Of a stretch of DNA of 63,789 bases, positions 8,301-17,016 are shown one piece after another. The translations under genes were made by a program, and so were the position numbers. The stretch is taken from positions 1 through 63,789 of the forward strand of contig JAUIKU010000002.1 of the NCBI GenBank assembly GCA_030430675.1, given 5' to 3'. The DNA comes from Bacteroidia bacterium (GTDB taxonomy: Bacteria; Bacteroidota; Bacteroidia; Cytophagales; Cyclobacteriaceae). Numbering within the stretch: position 1 is the stretch's first letter; every line of letters begins with the position of its first letter. The notes below the pieces were generated by a model. That model was not told the DNA's origin and searched no databases. It worked only from the letters and a program-made list of their open reading frames with translations.

Positions 8301-11300
8301 ATGCTTTTTCTTCTTCTTCTTCAACTTTTTGTTCTATTATGGCCCTTTCCACCTCTTCTTCGGAAGGCTTCTTGCCGGTTTTCAACCACTTTCCGTAAAC
8401 CTTGAATTTGTTGCCAATAGATAACAAAAGGGGCAGCATCAATAAAGTCAACAGTGTGGCTACCACGATGCCATATGAGATTGAGATGGCCATTGGTATT
8501 AAAAATTGCGCTTGTCTGCTTTTCTCCAGGATTAGTGGGGATAAACCCGCTACAGTGGTTAGTGAGGTAAGAAAGATGGCCCGAAATCGAGACTTACCGG
8601 CTGCAATTAATGCATCGTCAAAATTGTAGCCTTCTTTAAGAAAGGTGTTGAACTTTCCGATCAGCACCAGTCCGTCGTTGACCACAATTCCTATTAAGGC
8701 AATGATGCCCAGAAACGAGAGAATATTAATGGGCAGATCGTGAATATAGTGTCCCCAGGCAACACCGATCAGACTGAATGGGATCATGATAAGTAAAAGC
8801 AGGGGCTGACTAAAACTGCGGAAGGTAAAGGCGATCAGCACGTAGATCATGAATAACGCGATAGGTAAAACCTTTTGGGCTGAGTCAGTTACCTTGGTAG
8901 CTTCCCGATTTTGTCCCTCAAAGGAGGCGGTTACCGAAGGGAATTGCCCCTGGATTACCGGCAGTAATTCTTCTTTAAGTTCCGCCATAATTTCAGTGGC
9001 GCTGTTTTTGGGGTCCTTGAGATCGGCCTCCACATTGATTTCACGTTTGCCATCCAAATGATTGATTGAAATTTCACCTCTCTCTATTTTATAGTTGGCG
9101 ATTTCTCGCAAAGGTACCCGCTGCCCGGTTGGTGACACTATTCGCATCTGATCCAGATTCTGGATACTGGATCTTTCTGACCGGTCATATCTTACCCATA
9201 CCCTGATTTCATCACGCCCCCGTTGGAAACGTTGCACCTGATTTCCAAAGAAGCCGCTGCGTACCTGGTTGATTACGTCGTTGAGGTTGAACCCCAGGGC
9301 ATATGCATTGTCCTTAAGGGTTAACTCAATCTCCTTTATTCCCTCAGGGTCATTGTCCGAAATATCCTTCAATAGCGGGTTGTTCCGATAGGAGGCCAAT
9401 AAAAGTTCCTTGGCCCCTTTCAGTTCTTCTATGTTACTGCCCATTATAGACACCGAAATGGGTTTACCACCGAAGTTTGAACCTGCCCCATATTCAACAC
9501 TCTCTATTCCGTATAGTTCTCCCACTTCGTCGTCCAACGCACTGGCGATGGCAAATGAAGGAAAATCACGGGATTCTCCGGGCAGTAAGTTGATAGACAG
9601 GCTGGCATTGGCGGTCCCGGGGCCTATTTTGCGGATTACATTTTCCACCACCTGTAGGTTGCCGGTCTGTCTTTTGGTAAACGCTTCATTGACCCTCCAG
9701 GTGGCATCTTCAATTTTGGTAATAATGGAGTCTGTAATATGCTCACTGGTACCCTGCGGCATTTTCAAAGTAACCTGGATTCGGTCACTGGCGACATTTG
9801 GGAAAAAGCTCATGCGAATAAGACCGCCACCCATGGCTCCGAAGGTGATTATAAGGAACATGACCGGGATAGCAATCCCCAGGAACTTGTTTTTCAGGAA
9901 GAAAGTAATGCAGGGGGTGTAGGTTGTATCTCTCATCCACCTGATGAACCGGTCTGCGTATCGATTGATCATATAGGTCTTTTGCTCACTGCGCAAGGCT
10001 TTGGAATGAGCGATATGTGCTGGTAATATGATTAATGCCTCAACCAGTGAAACCGACAGCGTAAGAATGACTATGGTGGAGACTTCGCTAAAGAACTCCC
10101 CTATACGACCGTCCAGAAAATAGAAAGTACTGAAAGCGATCAAGGTGGTGAATATAGCGGAAGTGATTGCCGGTATTACTTCCCTGGTACCATCGAGAGC
10201 TGCAGTTATGGCATCCTTGCCCTCCTTATAGTGCGCGTAAATATTTTCAGCGATTACGATACCGTCATCCACCAGGATACCAATTACGATAATCATTCCG
10301 AATAGTGAGAGCACATTGATCGTTACCCCCAGACTGCTGGCGAATATGAACATGCCAAAAAATGAAATAGGCAATCCGAATGCTACCCAAAATGCCAGTC
10401 TGGGCTTTAAAAATATTGCCAGGAACAACAGTACCAGAAAAATACCCTGCATTCCGTTTTTCAACAGTAGTTCGGTGCGTTGAACAACCACCAACGACCG
10501 GTCGCTGGTAACATTTAATTTCACATTGTTGTGCTGGTTGTTGAAGTCCTCCATATAATCCTTCGTTTTGTTAGCGGCGGCGATCATATCTTCGCTATTG
10601 GTAGTACTAACAGCAATATCGATCGAGGGGGTGCCATTGAAGTACAGGCGATCCGGATTCTCCGACCATTTGTCACGAACCTCGGCTATATCGGATAACA
10701 ATACTTTGTTTCCAGCCTGGGTGGCTTTTACTACAATGTGATCGAGTTCATTGCCGTAATAAGACCGGTTGTTAACCCTGATCAAATATTCTTCGGTCTC
10801 TGTTTTGATGGACCCACCGGTAGCCAGAATATTGGCCTTGGCTACAGCAGTGGCTATTTCGGAAAAGGTCACATCGTAGGCTCTCATCCGGTCTTCGTTT
10901 ACCGCTATCTCTATTTCTTCTGCGGGAAACCCGGAGGTTTCCACCTGTGAGATCCCTTCCAAACTTCGGAGGTCAGTTTCAACCCTTCTGGCCAGATTTT
11001 TTAGAGTTCTAAGGGGGACATTATCCCCGCTCAGTGCCACGGCGATGGCTTCTGTGCGGAAGATACCCTTGGCGATTACCGGTGGCTCCATACCTACCGG
11101 GTAGGAGGGGACCCGGTCAACGGCGTTTTTGATATCGGCCAGTACTACGTCGATATCGTATCCTTTGAGCACTTCGATGGTAATAGATGCCGAATTTTCA
11201 GATGATACCGATGTGAATCTGTCGATTCCCACTAACCCTCTCAGGTTGTCTTCAATTTTCATTACCACTCCCTCTTCCATTTCCAGGGGGGAGGCCCCGG

Positions 11301-11457
11301 GATAGTTCACATTTATATTGATAATACGGGACTCATTCAGCGGAAAGAATGACGATTTTAGGCTAAATATTCCCACCGTTCCCAGCACGATGATGGCCAG
11401 AATAGTTACGTTGACGGTTACCGGGTACTTAACGAAATGGGCAATTACTTTTTGCAT
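8287..11457 (-). CDS. RND-family efflux pump inner-membrane transporter (AcrB/hydrophobe-amphiphile type)
   Basis: 1056 residues, the usual length for HAE-type RND pumps. It has two halves of six membrane helices each, with large periplasmic porter loops at about 40-330 and 560-860. The proton-relay helix TM4 contains VGILVDDGIVIAENI with the paired Asp residues of the family, and TM10-11 carry GIVVNDGLVLI. The C-terminus is a strongly acidic tail (EEEVER, VEEEEEKAYE). It starts 7 bases after the adaptor gene, and its last 14 bases overlap the TolC start, so translation is coupled. With the adaptor and TolC it forms an envelope-spanning exporter driven by proton motive force, probably induced through the MarR regulator. 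Confidence 0.95.
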   Translation of the reverse strand: MQKVIAHFVKYPVTVNVTILAIIVLGTVGIFSLKSSFFPLNESRIININVNYPGASPLEMEEGVVMKIEDNLRGLVGIDRFTSVSSENSASITIEVLKGYDIDVVLADIKNAVDRVPSYPVGMEPPVIAKGIFRTEAIAVALSGDNVPLRTLKNLARRVETDLRSLEGISQVETSGFPAEEIEIAVNEDRMRAYDVTFSEIATAVAKANILATGGSIKTETEEYLIRVNNRSYYGNELDHIVVKATQAGNKVLLSDIAEVRDKWSENPDRLYFNGTPSIDIAVSTTNSEDMIAAANKTKDYMEDFNNQHNNVKLNVTSDRSLVVVQRTELLLKNGMQGIFLVLLFLAIFLKPRLAFWVAFGLPISFFGMFIFASSLGVTINVLSLFGMIIVIGILVDDGIVIAENIYAHYKEGKDAITAALDGTREVIPAITSAIFTTLIAFSTFYFLDGRIGEFFSEVSTIVILTLSVSLVEALIILPAHIAHSKALRSEQKTYMINRYADRFIRWMRDTTYTPCITFFLKNKFLGIAIPVMFLIITFGAMGGGLIRMSFFPNVASDRIQVTLKMPQGTSEHITDSIITKIEDATWRVNEAFTKRQTGNLQVVENVIRKIGPGTANASLSINLLPGESRDFPSFAIASALDDEVGELYGIESVEYGAGSNFGGKPISVSIMGSNIEELKGAKELLLASYRNNPLLKDISDNDPEGIKEIELTLKDNAYALGFNLNDVINQVRSGFFGNQVQRFQRGRDEIRVWVRYDRSERSSIQNLDQMRIVSPTGQRVPLREIANYKIERGEISINHLDGKREINVEADLKDPKNSATEIMAELKEELLPVIQGQFPSVTASFEGQNREATKVTDSAQKVLPIALFMIYVLIAFTFRSFSQPLLLLIMIPFSLIGVAWGHYIHDLPINILSFLGIIALIGIVVNDGLVLIGKFNTFLKEGYNFDDALIAAGKSRFRAIFLTSLTTVAGLSPLILEKSRQAQFLIPMAISISYGIVVATLLTLLMLPLLLSIGNKFKVYGKWLKTGKKPSEEEVERAIIEQKVEEEEEKAYEIA

Positions 11458-11464
11458 GATACGA

Positions 11465-12577
11465 TCATTTAATAATCTGAACCTCCATCCCGTGATAGCC
11501 GCCAGCCACTGGACGGGTTACCAGCTGGTCACCATCATCCAGTCCTCGAACGATAACCGTAGATTCACTGAAATAGACCGGTTCCACTGGCTTTGACATA
11601 AGTGCTCCATCCTTTACCACGAATAGTTCCGACTGGTTCATCAATAGATTGCGGTTAACTTCAAAGGCATTGAGCTCTTCTTTCCCGTGAATCTCCGCTT
11701 CCAGGTACATGCCTTCTTTCAGATCCTCACCGCTAAGCTCAATGAAGGCCTGGACGGTCTGGGTAGCCTGGTCAACCCTGCCGTTAATCCTGATTATTTT
11801 ACCGGTCCAGGTTCTGTCTGAAGCTTCACCTTCCCGCACCACCACCATCTGACCCACAGAGATATAGGGATAAAAAGACTTGCCTACCGCCACTTCCAGT
11901 TCATAAACCGAAGGGTCAATAAAGTCACCCAGTTTCTGTCCCGGTCTCACCAAACTGCCTGGATTTACCAAAGCCTCTGTCAATATCCCGTTGAATGGAG
12001 CGTGCAGGTTGTATTTGTTATACACTAACTCCATGTTTTTGGTAGCGTAGTAAGTGGTGTAGATGTTTTTTCCGGTGATAAAGAATTTTTCCTGTTCAGA
12101 AGCTGTTTCAGGCAGGGGAGGTACCGGTTTGTTCATGTCGAACTCCCGGATGTAATCATCCCATTTTTTATAAGCCTCAGGGAAGTCCAGCCGCAGGTCG
12201 GGTAATGCTGAAGTGATTAGGTTCTGTAAACTGCTCTTTTGGGCTTGCAGGTTGGCACTGTAATCATTGTCCCGGATTTTGATCATAAGCTCCCCACGAC
12301 GATAGCTGTTTCCGGGTTTAAACTCTTTGGTAGTGGTCTCCATAACGCCCTGTACTTCGGCGAACAGTTCGATACGGTTCTTGGCACGTAGTATCCCGCT
12401 TTCCATTACTTTAGTATCTATGTCCCTGTTGGTTACTTCCTCGGTGGATACTGACTGTACCACCTTATCGGGTTGTTTCCTTTGCGGCCGTTCACGACCA
12501 GCCAGACTACTCGCTATAAAGAATCCGGCTGCTAACAGTATTACACCGGTTAAGGCACTGATTATTTTACTTCTCAT
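11465..12577 (-). CDS. RND efflux periplasmic adaptor (HlyD/MFP family)
   Basis: 370 residues. A single N-terminal membrane segment (residues 5-25) anchors the protein. Then come a lipoyl-like half (AEVQGVMETTTKEFKPGNSYRRG near 75), a helical hairpin around 105-175, the second lipoyl half (YNLHAPFNGILTEALVNPGSLVRPG) and beta-barrel and membrane-proximal domains near 215-360. It bridges the RND pump and TolC across the periplasm. The gene starts 13 bases after the MarR gene and ends 7 bases before the pump gene. The hairpin is short and Pro/Glu-containing (PVPPLPETASEQ), so docking to TolC may differ from the E. coli AcrA pattern. Confidence 0.92.
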   Translation of the reverse strand: MRSKIISALTGVILLAAGFFIASSLAGRERPQRKQPDKVVQSVSTEEVTNRDIDTKVMESGILRAKNRIELFAEVQGVMETTTKEFKPGNSYRRGELMIKIRDNDYSANLQAQKSSLQNLITSALPDLRLDFPEAYKKWDDYIREFDMNKPVPPLPETASEQEKFFITGKNIYTTYYATKNMELVYNKYNLHAPFNGILTEALVNPGSLVRPGQKLGDFIDPSVYELEVAVGKSFYPYISVGQMVVVREGEASDRTWTGKIIRINGRVDQATQTVQAFIELSGEDLKEGMYLEAEIHGKEELNAFEVNRNLLMNQSELFVVKDGALMSKPVEPVYFSESTVIVRGLDDGDQLVTRPVAGGYHGMEVQIIK

Positions 12578-12590
12578 CTATGTATGTTGA

Positions 12591-13055
12591 TTAGGCAACA
12601 AGTAATTGTTTTTCAATATTTAGTTGCATATGCTTAAACTTATCGATCATAAAGGCTACGTCACTTTCGGACATGCCCTGTTGAATGTTTCTGATCATTT
12701 CTTTCAGTATGGGACGGGCCTGCTCGTAATACTCAAGTCCTTTTTTGGTGATGTGTACCAGTTTGATACGTTTGTCCTGTTTGTAAGGTACTCTGACAAC
12801 CAGTCCTTTCCTTTCCACGGTATCCAGAAGGCGTGCTAAACTGGCTTTATCCCTGTTTGTAATCAGGGCCAAATCATTTTGCGGCTGTCCATCGTTTGAA
12901 TAGAGGATCTTAAGCAGGACTAACTGCACTTTGGTCAGGTCAATATCCCTCTCCAGAAGTTGATTGGTGATATAAGCGTCAATCAGTTTCATGGTCTTGC
13001 CCATCCAGGGCAACAGGGTATCATCGAATTCATTTCCTCTTACTACCTTGTCCAT
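12591..13055 (-). CDS. MarR family transcriptional regulator of the efflux operon
   Basis: 154 residues with the typical MarR length and winged-helix order: a dimerisation helix at the N-terminus, a helix-turn-helix near 55-85 (NDLALITNRDKASLARLLDTVERKGLV) and the wing with the conserved basic stretch VPYKQDKRIKLVHITKKG. Members act as dimers that repress their own promoter and leave DNA when they bind a small, often phenolic ligand or when oxidised. As first gene of the operon it probably autoregulates itself and the pump. A 12-base imperfect palindrome sits 37-48 bases upstream of its start. The inducer is unknown. Confidence 0.92.
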   Translation of the reverse strand: MDKVVRGNEFDDTLLPWMGKTMKLIDAYITNQLLERDIDLTKVQLVLLKILYSNDGQPQNDLALITNRDKASLARLLDTVERKGLVVRVPYKQDKRIKLVHITKKGLEYYEQARPILKEMIRNIQQGMSESDVAFMIDKFKHMQLNIEKQLLVA

Positions 13056-13078
13056 AATATCTGCAAGTTAATGGCTAA

Positions 13079-13107
13079 AAATGATAACTAATTGTATATG
13101 CAACAAA
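13079..13107 (-). promoter_or_regulatory. Candidate promoter and MarR operator upstream of the efflux operon
   Basis: Read on the minus strand, TTTG (13107-13104) is followed 17 bases later by TATCATTTTT (13086-13077). This resembles the Bacteroidota TTTG/TAnnTTTG promoter with an imperfect -7 element and a short spacer. Between them lies TTGTATATGCAA (13092-13103, plus strand), which is palindromic except for one base pair, a common shape for MarR-family operators. Binding there would block the promoter. This is pattern-based inference. Confidence 0.4.
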
Positions 13108-13324
13108 TGTAACGATGTTCAGCCCTAAATGTTTATTTATTGACGCAATTTTTTTATGATCCCTCAAATTTTAACATCTGTTCTGAAGCAAATTGATAGC
13201 AAATTTGAAGAGATCTTGAAGTTATTATACGGAGTGAGCTTTTATCACTTGATTAAACAGTGGTCAGCGGTTTGGTATAGCAATATTGAATGTGCATATT
13301 GATAGTTGGTAAAAATCCTTGCCC

Positions 13325-14677
13325 ATGGTTGACTTCCTCAAGATTCTATTAGTATTGTACTGCCTGCCATTGATCACAGGTTGTAATAAAAACTCAACGG
13401 AGAAAAGTACAACCGATACCAAAGTAATAGAGCAACCGAATATCATATTAATAATGGCAGATGATCTGGGTATGGAAACTTTATCCGCATATGGAGGAGA
13501 AAGTTATGACACCCCTAACCTTGATCTATTGGCCAGCAGCGGCATGAAGTTTACCAACTGCTATTCCACTCCATTATGTACAACTTCCAGGGTCCAGATT
13601 ATGACCGGCAAATACAATCACCGGAACTATATTGGTTTTGGTCTGCTGGATGCCGGTGAAAGAACTTTTGGACATGCCTTAAAAGATAGAGGATATAAAA
13701 CCGGTGTTGCAGGAAAGTGGCAATTATACGGCAACCAGCGTCAACAGGAGCTGGCCGGTGGTAGCACTGGAACGCTACCTTTGGCTGCGGGTTTTGATGC
13801 TTACAGACTTTGGCAGGTTCAGGATCGAGGCTGGCGCTATAAGACGCCCACCCTGGAAACTTCAGGTAAAGGACTGGTTACCTATGAAGAGGACTATGGT
13901 CCCGATAAGTTTGTGGAGTTTATCGAGGCGTTTATGGAGGAACATCAACGAGAACCATTTTTTGTTTACTATCCCATGTGCCTGGTACACGACCCCTTTC
14001 TGCCCGTTCCTGACCACAGTGAGTTTGGTTCATACCTGCCGGAAACCAACCTCAACGATACTACCTATTTCCGGGACATGATGGGGTATATGGATAAGTT
14101 GATTGGTCGAATCGTACATAAGACCGACCAACTGGGAATCAGGGAAAATACTATCATAATTTTTACCGGTGACAATGGCACCGATCGCGATGTGATTTCT
14201 CGATGGCAGGGGCAAAGGGTGCAGGGACAAAAGGGTTATACGGTTGAGGCGGGTACACATGTACCTCTGATCGTAAATTGGAAAGGAACCATTGCAGAAG
14301 GACAGGTAAATGAAAACCTGATTGATTTTACGGACTTTTATCCCACTTTACTGGACATTGCCGGCGGAGGGTCCGGTGACCCGGGATCGTTGGATGGTAT
14401 TAGTTTTTATCCCCAGCTGTTAGGAGAAGCGTCTGAAACCAGGCCCTGGATCTTTTGCCATTACTACCCGAATTGGGGCAACTTCCCTTCCCGGCGTTAT
14501 GTGCAAAATACAGAGTTGAAATTATACGATGATGGCAGTATTTTTCGAATAAATGAAGATCCTGCAGAGCAGCATCCGATCCCCCTGCAACAACTCAATG
14601 ACAGTCAACAGACGTTAATAGCTGGGTTTGAAACGGTGCTCCACCGGATGAAACCGGCAGGTTCAGGCCTGGATTGA
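13325..14677 (+). CDS. Arylsulfatase-like lipoprotein with variant CTTSR site
   Basis: 450 residues from the ATG at 13325; a TTG two codons earlier is less likely. A short lipoprotein signal ends at LITGC (Cys20), so the mature protein is probably membrane-anchored in the periplasm or on the surface. The core has LIMADDLGMETLSAYGG (metal site), then CTTSR with Cys85 as the predicted formylglycine, MTGKYNHRNY, GKWQLYG near 139 and the FTGDNGTD metal and sulfate site near 280. Compared with the canonical C-x-P-x-R maturation motif, Pro is replaced by Thr. It belongs to the alkaline phosphatase/sulfatase superfamily. It is transcribed away from the MarR gene and appears monocistronic. Substrate is unknown. 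Confidence 0.85.
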   Translation: MVDFLKILLVLYCLPLITGCNKNSTEKSTTDTKVIEQPNIILIMADDLGMETLSAYGGESYDTPNLDLLASSGMKFTNCYSTPLCTTSRVQIMTGKYNHRNYIGFGLLDAGERTFGHALKDRGYKTGVAGKWQLYGNQRQQELAGGSTGTLPLAAGFDAYRLWQVQDRGWRYKTPTLETSGKGLVTYEEDYGPDKFVEFIEAFMEEHQREPFFVYYPMCLVHDPFLPVPDHSEFGSYLPETNLNDTTYFRDMMGYMDKLIGRIVHKTDQLGIRENTIIIFTGDNGTDRDVISRWQGQRVQGQKGYTVEAGTHVPLIVNWKGTIAEGQVNENLIDFTDFYPTLLDIAGGGSGDPGSLDGISFYPQLLGEASETRPWIFCHYYPNWGNFPSRRYVQNTELKLYDDGSIFRINEDPAEQHPIPLQQLNDSQQTLIAGFETVLHRMKPAGSGLD

Positions 14678-14678
14678 T

Positions 14679-16166
14679 CTAAAGGCACAATAAATAGGCT
14701 TCCAGTGCCTGTTTTTCCTCATTTGCCAGTTCGAGCTCAAGAACCAAATTAAAAAACTCAACTGCATCTGCCAGTGTGGGCAGACGTCCGTCGTGAAGAT
14801 ATGGAGGGGAGTCTTTTATTCCACGTAAGGGAAAAGTTTTAATGGGTCCCTCAGGCCTTCCTTTGTAAAATCGTTCCACTTGCAGGTCGTGCATATAGTC
14901 ATCCACGAATGCAGGGCCATTATGACATTGCACACATTTTCCTTTTCCGAAGAATATCTGTTCCCCCAACAATTCAATATCACTGGCCTTTTCGGGTAAC
15001 AACCGCCCTAAGGGCCCGAGTTTGGGTGCGGGGGGGAAGTCCAGGATTGAGTTAAAATCACCCATGCGGTTGGTTACTTCCCGTTTTTGTGACCGGGGTC
15101 CGATTGCCTGTTGCATTCCGGGATCACCGTCGAAATATTCTTCAACTTCTGCAAAGTGATCCATGCTGCGAATAGATCTCTTGGAAGAAAATTGCATCAG
15201 GTTGAAGTTGCCCCGCATGGGAGGTGTGTCTACCCGCAAACGCGCTAAGTTGGGACGGGCATCCGGTGCCAATTCAAAGGCCCCGTTGGTATGGCCGTTG
15301 ACATGGCAGGAAAAGCAGGACACCCCGGCACTTGGTTCGGCAGTAATTCGATGGGTGGTGTGGTTGAACCAGGTAGTGGGTGTAGGTTTTAATAATTCCT
15401 TAAGCCCCTCCATTTGTTCCGCAGTAAGCAGTCCATCGAATATTTCATAATAGTTGCTGATAGTAACTTCCCGTCCTCTGGTAACATCTCCCAGTTCTTT
15501 GTGATTGGTTAAGAACATGGGAGGTGGGAACTCTGGCAGATATTCATCGGGGAAATCATGGTCCACATCAATACGCTGATGCTCCGGATGCTCCTGGTTC
15601 CAGCTATCCGGGAATACCATATGTGCGATAGATTGCAGGGGATGGGCCAGAGGTTTATAAGGAAACAAGTCCCTGGATTTTATCTCCTCCGGTGAAAGTT
15701 CGGCTAATGCCTCAAATGAACCAATTGATTCCGGCAATCTGGCAATAGGTCCGGCCATGACCGGTTTACGGCCACCGGACATGAATTGGCCCTCAATGGC
15801 TTTACCGTTAAAATCAAACCGGCTGGCCATATATTCATCCACGTCTTTCATCAACTGGGGCTTTTGTTCTTTATGGAAAGCCAGCCAGTCCTCGAAAGGC
15901 ATTGGCAATTCCGGGCTGCCGAAAGAGCTTTTTCCTCTGCCGGCATACTCCCATAATTCAAATGGTTGCCGTTCACCCTTCTTAAGGTCGGGGTATGTCT
16001 TTAGACTATCCACATAGCTGCTACCCAAACCGTAGTCGGATTCGCTATAGTTTTCCACTACTGCACCCGGACTTTGCAGCATGTGCAGATCGACATCAGC
16101 TACCTGGAAGGCAACAGTTGCCAAAAACAGGATTACAATTATACTGGCAAGTACCTTTCGTTTCAT
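14679..16166 (-). CDS. Di-heme cytochrome c peroxidase/MauG-like protein, exported
   Basis: 495 residues with a Sec signal or membrane anchor (residues 4-22). Two c-type heme sites are visible: CFSCH near 290 and CVQCH near 407. The C-terminal block FPLRGIKDSPPYLHDGRLPTL is the hallmark of the bacterial cytochrome c peroxidase/MauG family, and RLPTLADAVEFF closes the domain. The roughly 250 residues before the first heme are longer than in classical peroxidases and not recognised. It probably acts in the periplasm in peroxide reduction or oxidation of an unknown substrate. It converges on the sulfatase gene, with 1 base between the stops. Heme attachment needs a cytochrome c maturation system not present here. 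Confidence 0.85.
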   Translation of the reverse strand: MKRKVLASIIVILFLATVAFQVADVDLHMLQSPGAVVENYSESDYGLGSSYVDSLKTYPDLKKGERQPFELWEYAGRGKSSFGSPELPMPFEDWLAFHKEQKPQLMKDVDEYMASRFDFNGKAIEGQFMSGGRKPVMAGPIARLPESIGSFEALAELSPEEIKSRDLFPYKPLAHPLQSIAHMVFPDSWNQEHPEHQRIDVDHDFPDEYLPEFPPPMFLTNHKELGDVTRGREVTISNYYEIFDGLLTAEQMEGLKELLKPTPTTWFNHTTHRITAEPSAGVSCFSCHVNGHTNGAFELAPDARPNLARLRVDTPPMRGNFNLMQFSSKRSIRSMDHFAEVEEYFDGDPGMQQAIGPRSQKREVTNRMGDFNSILDFPPAPKLGPLGRLLPEKASDIELLGEQIFFGKGKCVQCHNGPAFVDDYMHDLQVERFYKGRPEGPIKTFPLRGIKDSPPYLHDGRLPTLADAVEFFNLVLELELANEEKQALEAYLLCL

Positions 16167-16290
16167 AAGATTTATGGCGGTTTAGAAATTATAAAAGGTC
16201 TTATTTTACGATTTTTCCTTGTGGCATGTACCGGAGAAGGACGAATTGACTAACTTGAATGATGAACGGGGCTAACAAAATGATGAATTT

Positions 16291-16968
16291 ATGCACTGTC
16301 TGATCGTTGATGATGACCCCCTGATCTGTGATCTGCTCAGCCACTTTTGTACCAAGGTGGAATTCATTTCAGGTACCACCGTTACCGGTAGTGGGTTTGA
16401 GTCGATAAACCTGTTGGGGCAAAATGCCTTTGATATAGTACTGCTGGACTATGATCTGCCTGATATCACCGGCAAGGAGATACTGAAATTGATCGACAGT
16501 GGTACGGCGGTGATCATGGTTACGGCCCACCGGGATTTTGCCTCGGAATCCTATGAGTACCCTCAGATCGTTGATTACCTGGTAAAGCCGGTTGAGTTCA
16601 GCAGGTTTTATCAGGGAATCCAGAAAGCCAGGAATTATTTGACCCGTCAGGAACCCGATAACCTGATGTTTGTGAAAGATGGCACCAGGTTGATCAGGAT
16701 AGATCTTGATAAGGTGTTGTTTATCAGGTCGGCCGGAAATTATGCGGAATTGCATTTTAGTGACAGGAAGGTCCTGACACTGATGACTTTGAAGGAACTG
16801 GAACAAAAATTACCGGGGTTTTTTCAACGTGTGCACCGTTCCTGTATCGTAAACGTTCGCATGATCGAAAGTATCGCCAACGGGGAATTGACCATAAATC
16901 AGCAGGAAGTATCCATTAGCTCCAGCTACGAAAAAGAACTGATGAAGAAAATTAGTCTGTTGAGTTAA
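16291..16968 (+). CDS. LytTR family response regulator
   Basis: 225 residues. The receiver domain (1-120) has the acidic pocket DDD at 7-9, phosphoacceptor Asp53 (VLLDYDLPD), the switch Thr in VTAH and the conserved Lys in YLVKPVEF. The LytTR DNA-binding domain (130-225) has the family pattern FVKDGTRLIRIDLDKVLFI and the FQRVHRSCIVNVRMIESI strand. It should bind paired direct repeats in promoters when phosphorylated. LytTR regulators are usually paired with a LytS/AlgZ-type kinase; none is adjacent, so this is an orphan in the window. The hybrid kinase at 18311-20959 is on the opposite strand and is only a possible partner. Confidence 0.93.
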   Translation: MHCLIVDDDPLICDLLSHFCTKVEFISGTTVTGSGFESINLLGQNAFDIVLLDYDLPDITGKEILKLIDSGTAVIMVTAHRDFASESYEYPQIVDYLVKPVEFSRFYQGIQKARNYLTRQEPDNLMFVKDGTRLIRIDLDKVLFIRSAGNYAELHFSDRKVLTLMTLKELEQKLPGFFQRVHRSCIVNVRMIESIANGELTINQQEVSISSSYEKELMKKISLLS

Positions 16969-17006
16969 CTGGGGCCAAGAACTGCAATGTTCCTGGCCCC
17001 GGTTAA
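16965..17006. terminator. Bidirectional stem-loop between convergent genes
   Basis: TTAACTGGGGCCAAGAAC (16965-16982) pairs with GTTCCTGGCCCCGGTTAA (16989-17006) over 18 bases, with two G-U pairs and a 6-base loop. It begins in the stop codon of the LytTR regulator and ends 10 bases before the stop of the convergent outer-membrane protein gene. No long T tract follows on either strand, so the terminator role rests on position and stem stability. Confidence 0.7.
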
Positions 17007-17016
17007 ATAACAAACA

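Noticed and set aside
8301-8324. TTG start for the TolC protein giving an N-terminal poly-Lys stretch
   Set aside because: The ATG at 8300 begins a proper Sec signal. The upstream codons come from the GAA/AAG-rich end of the pump gene.
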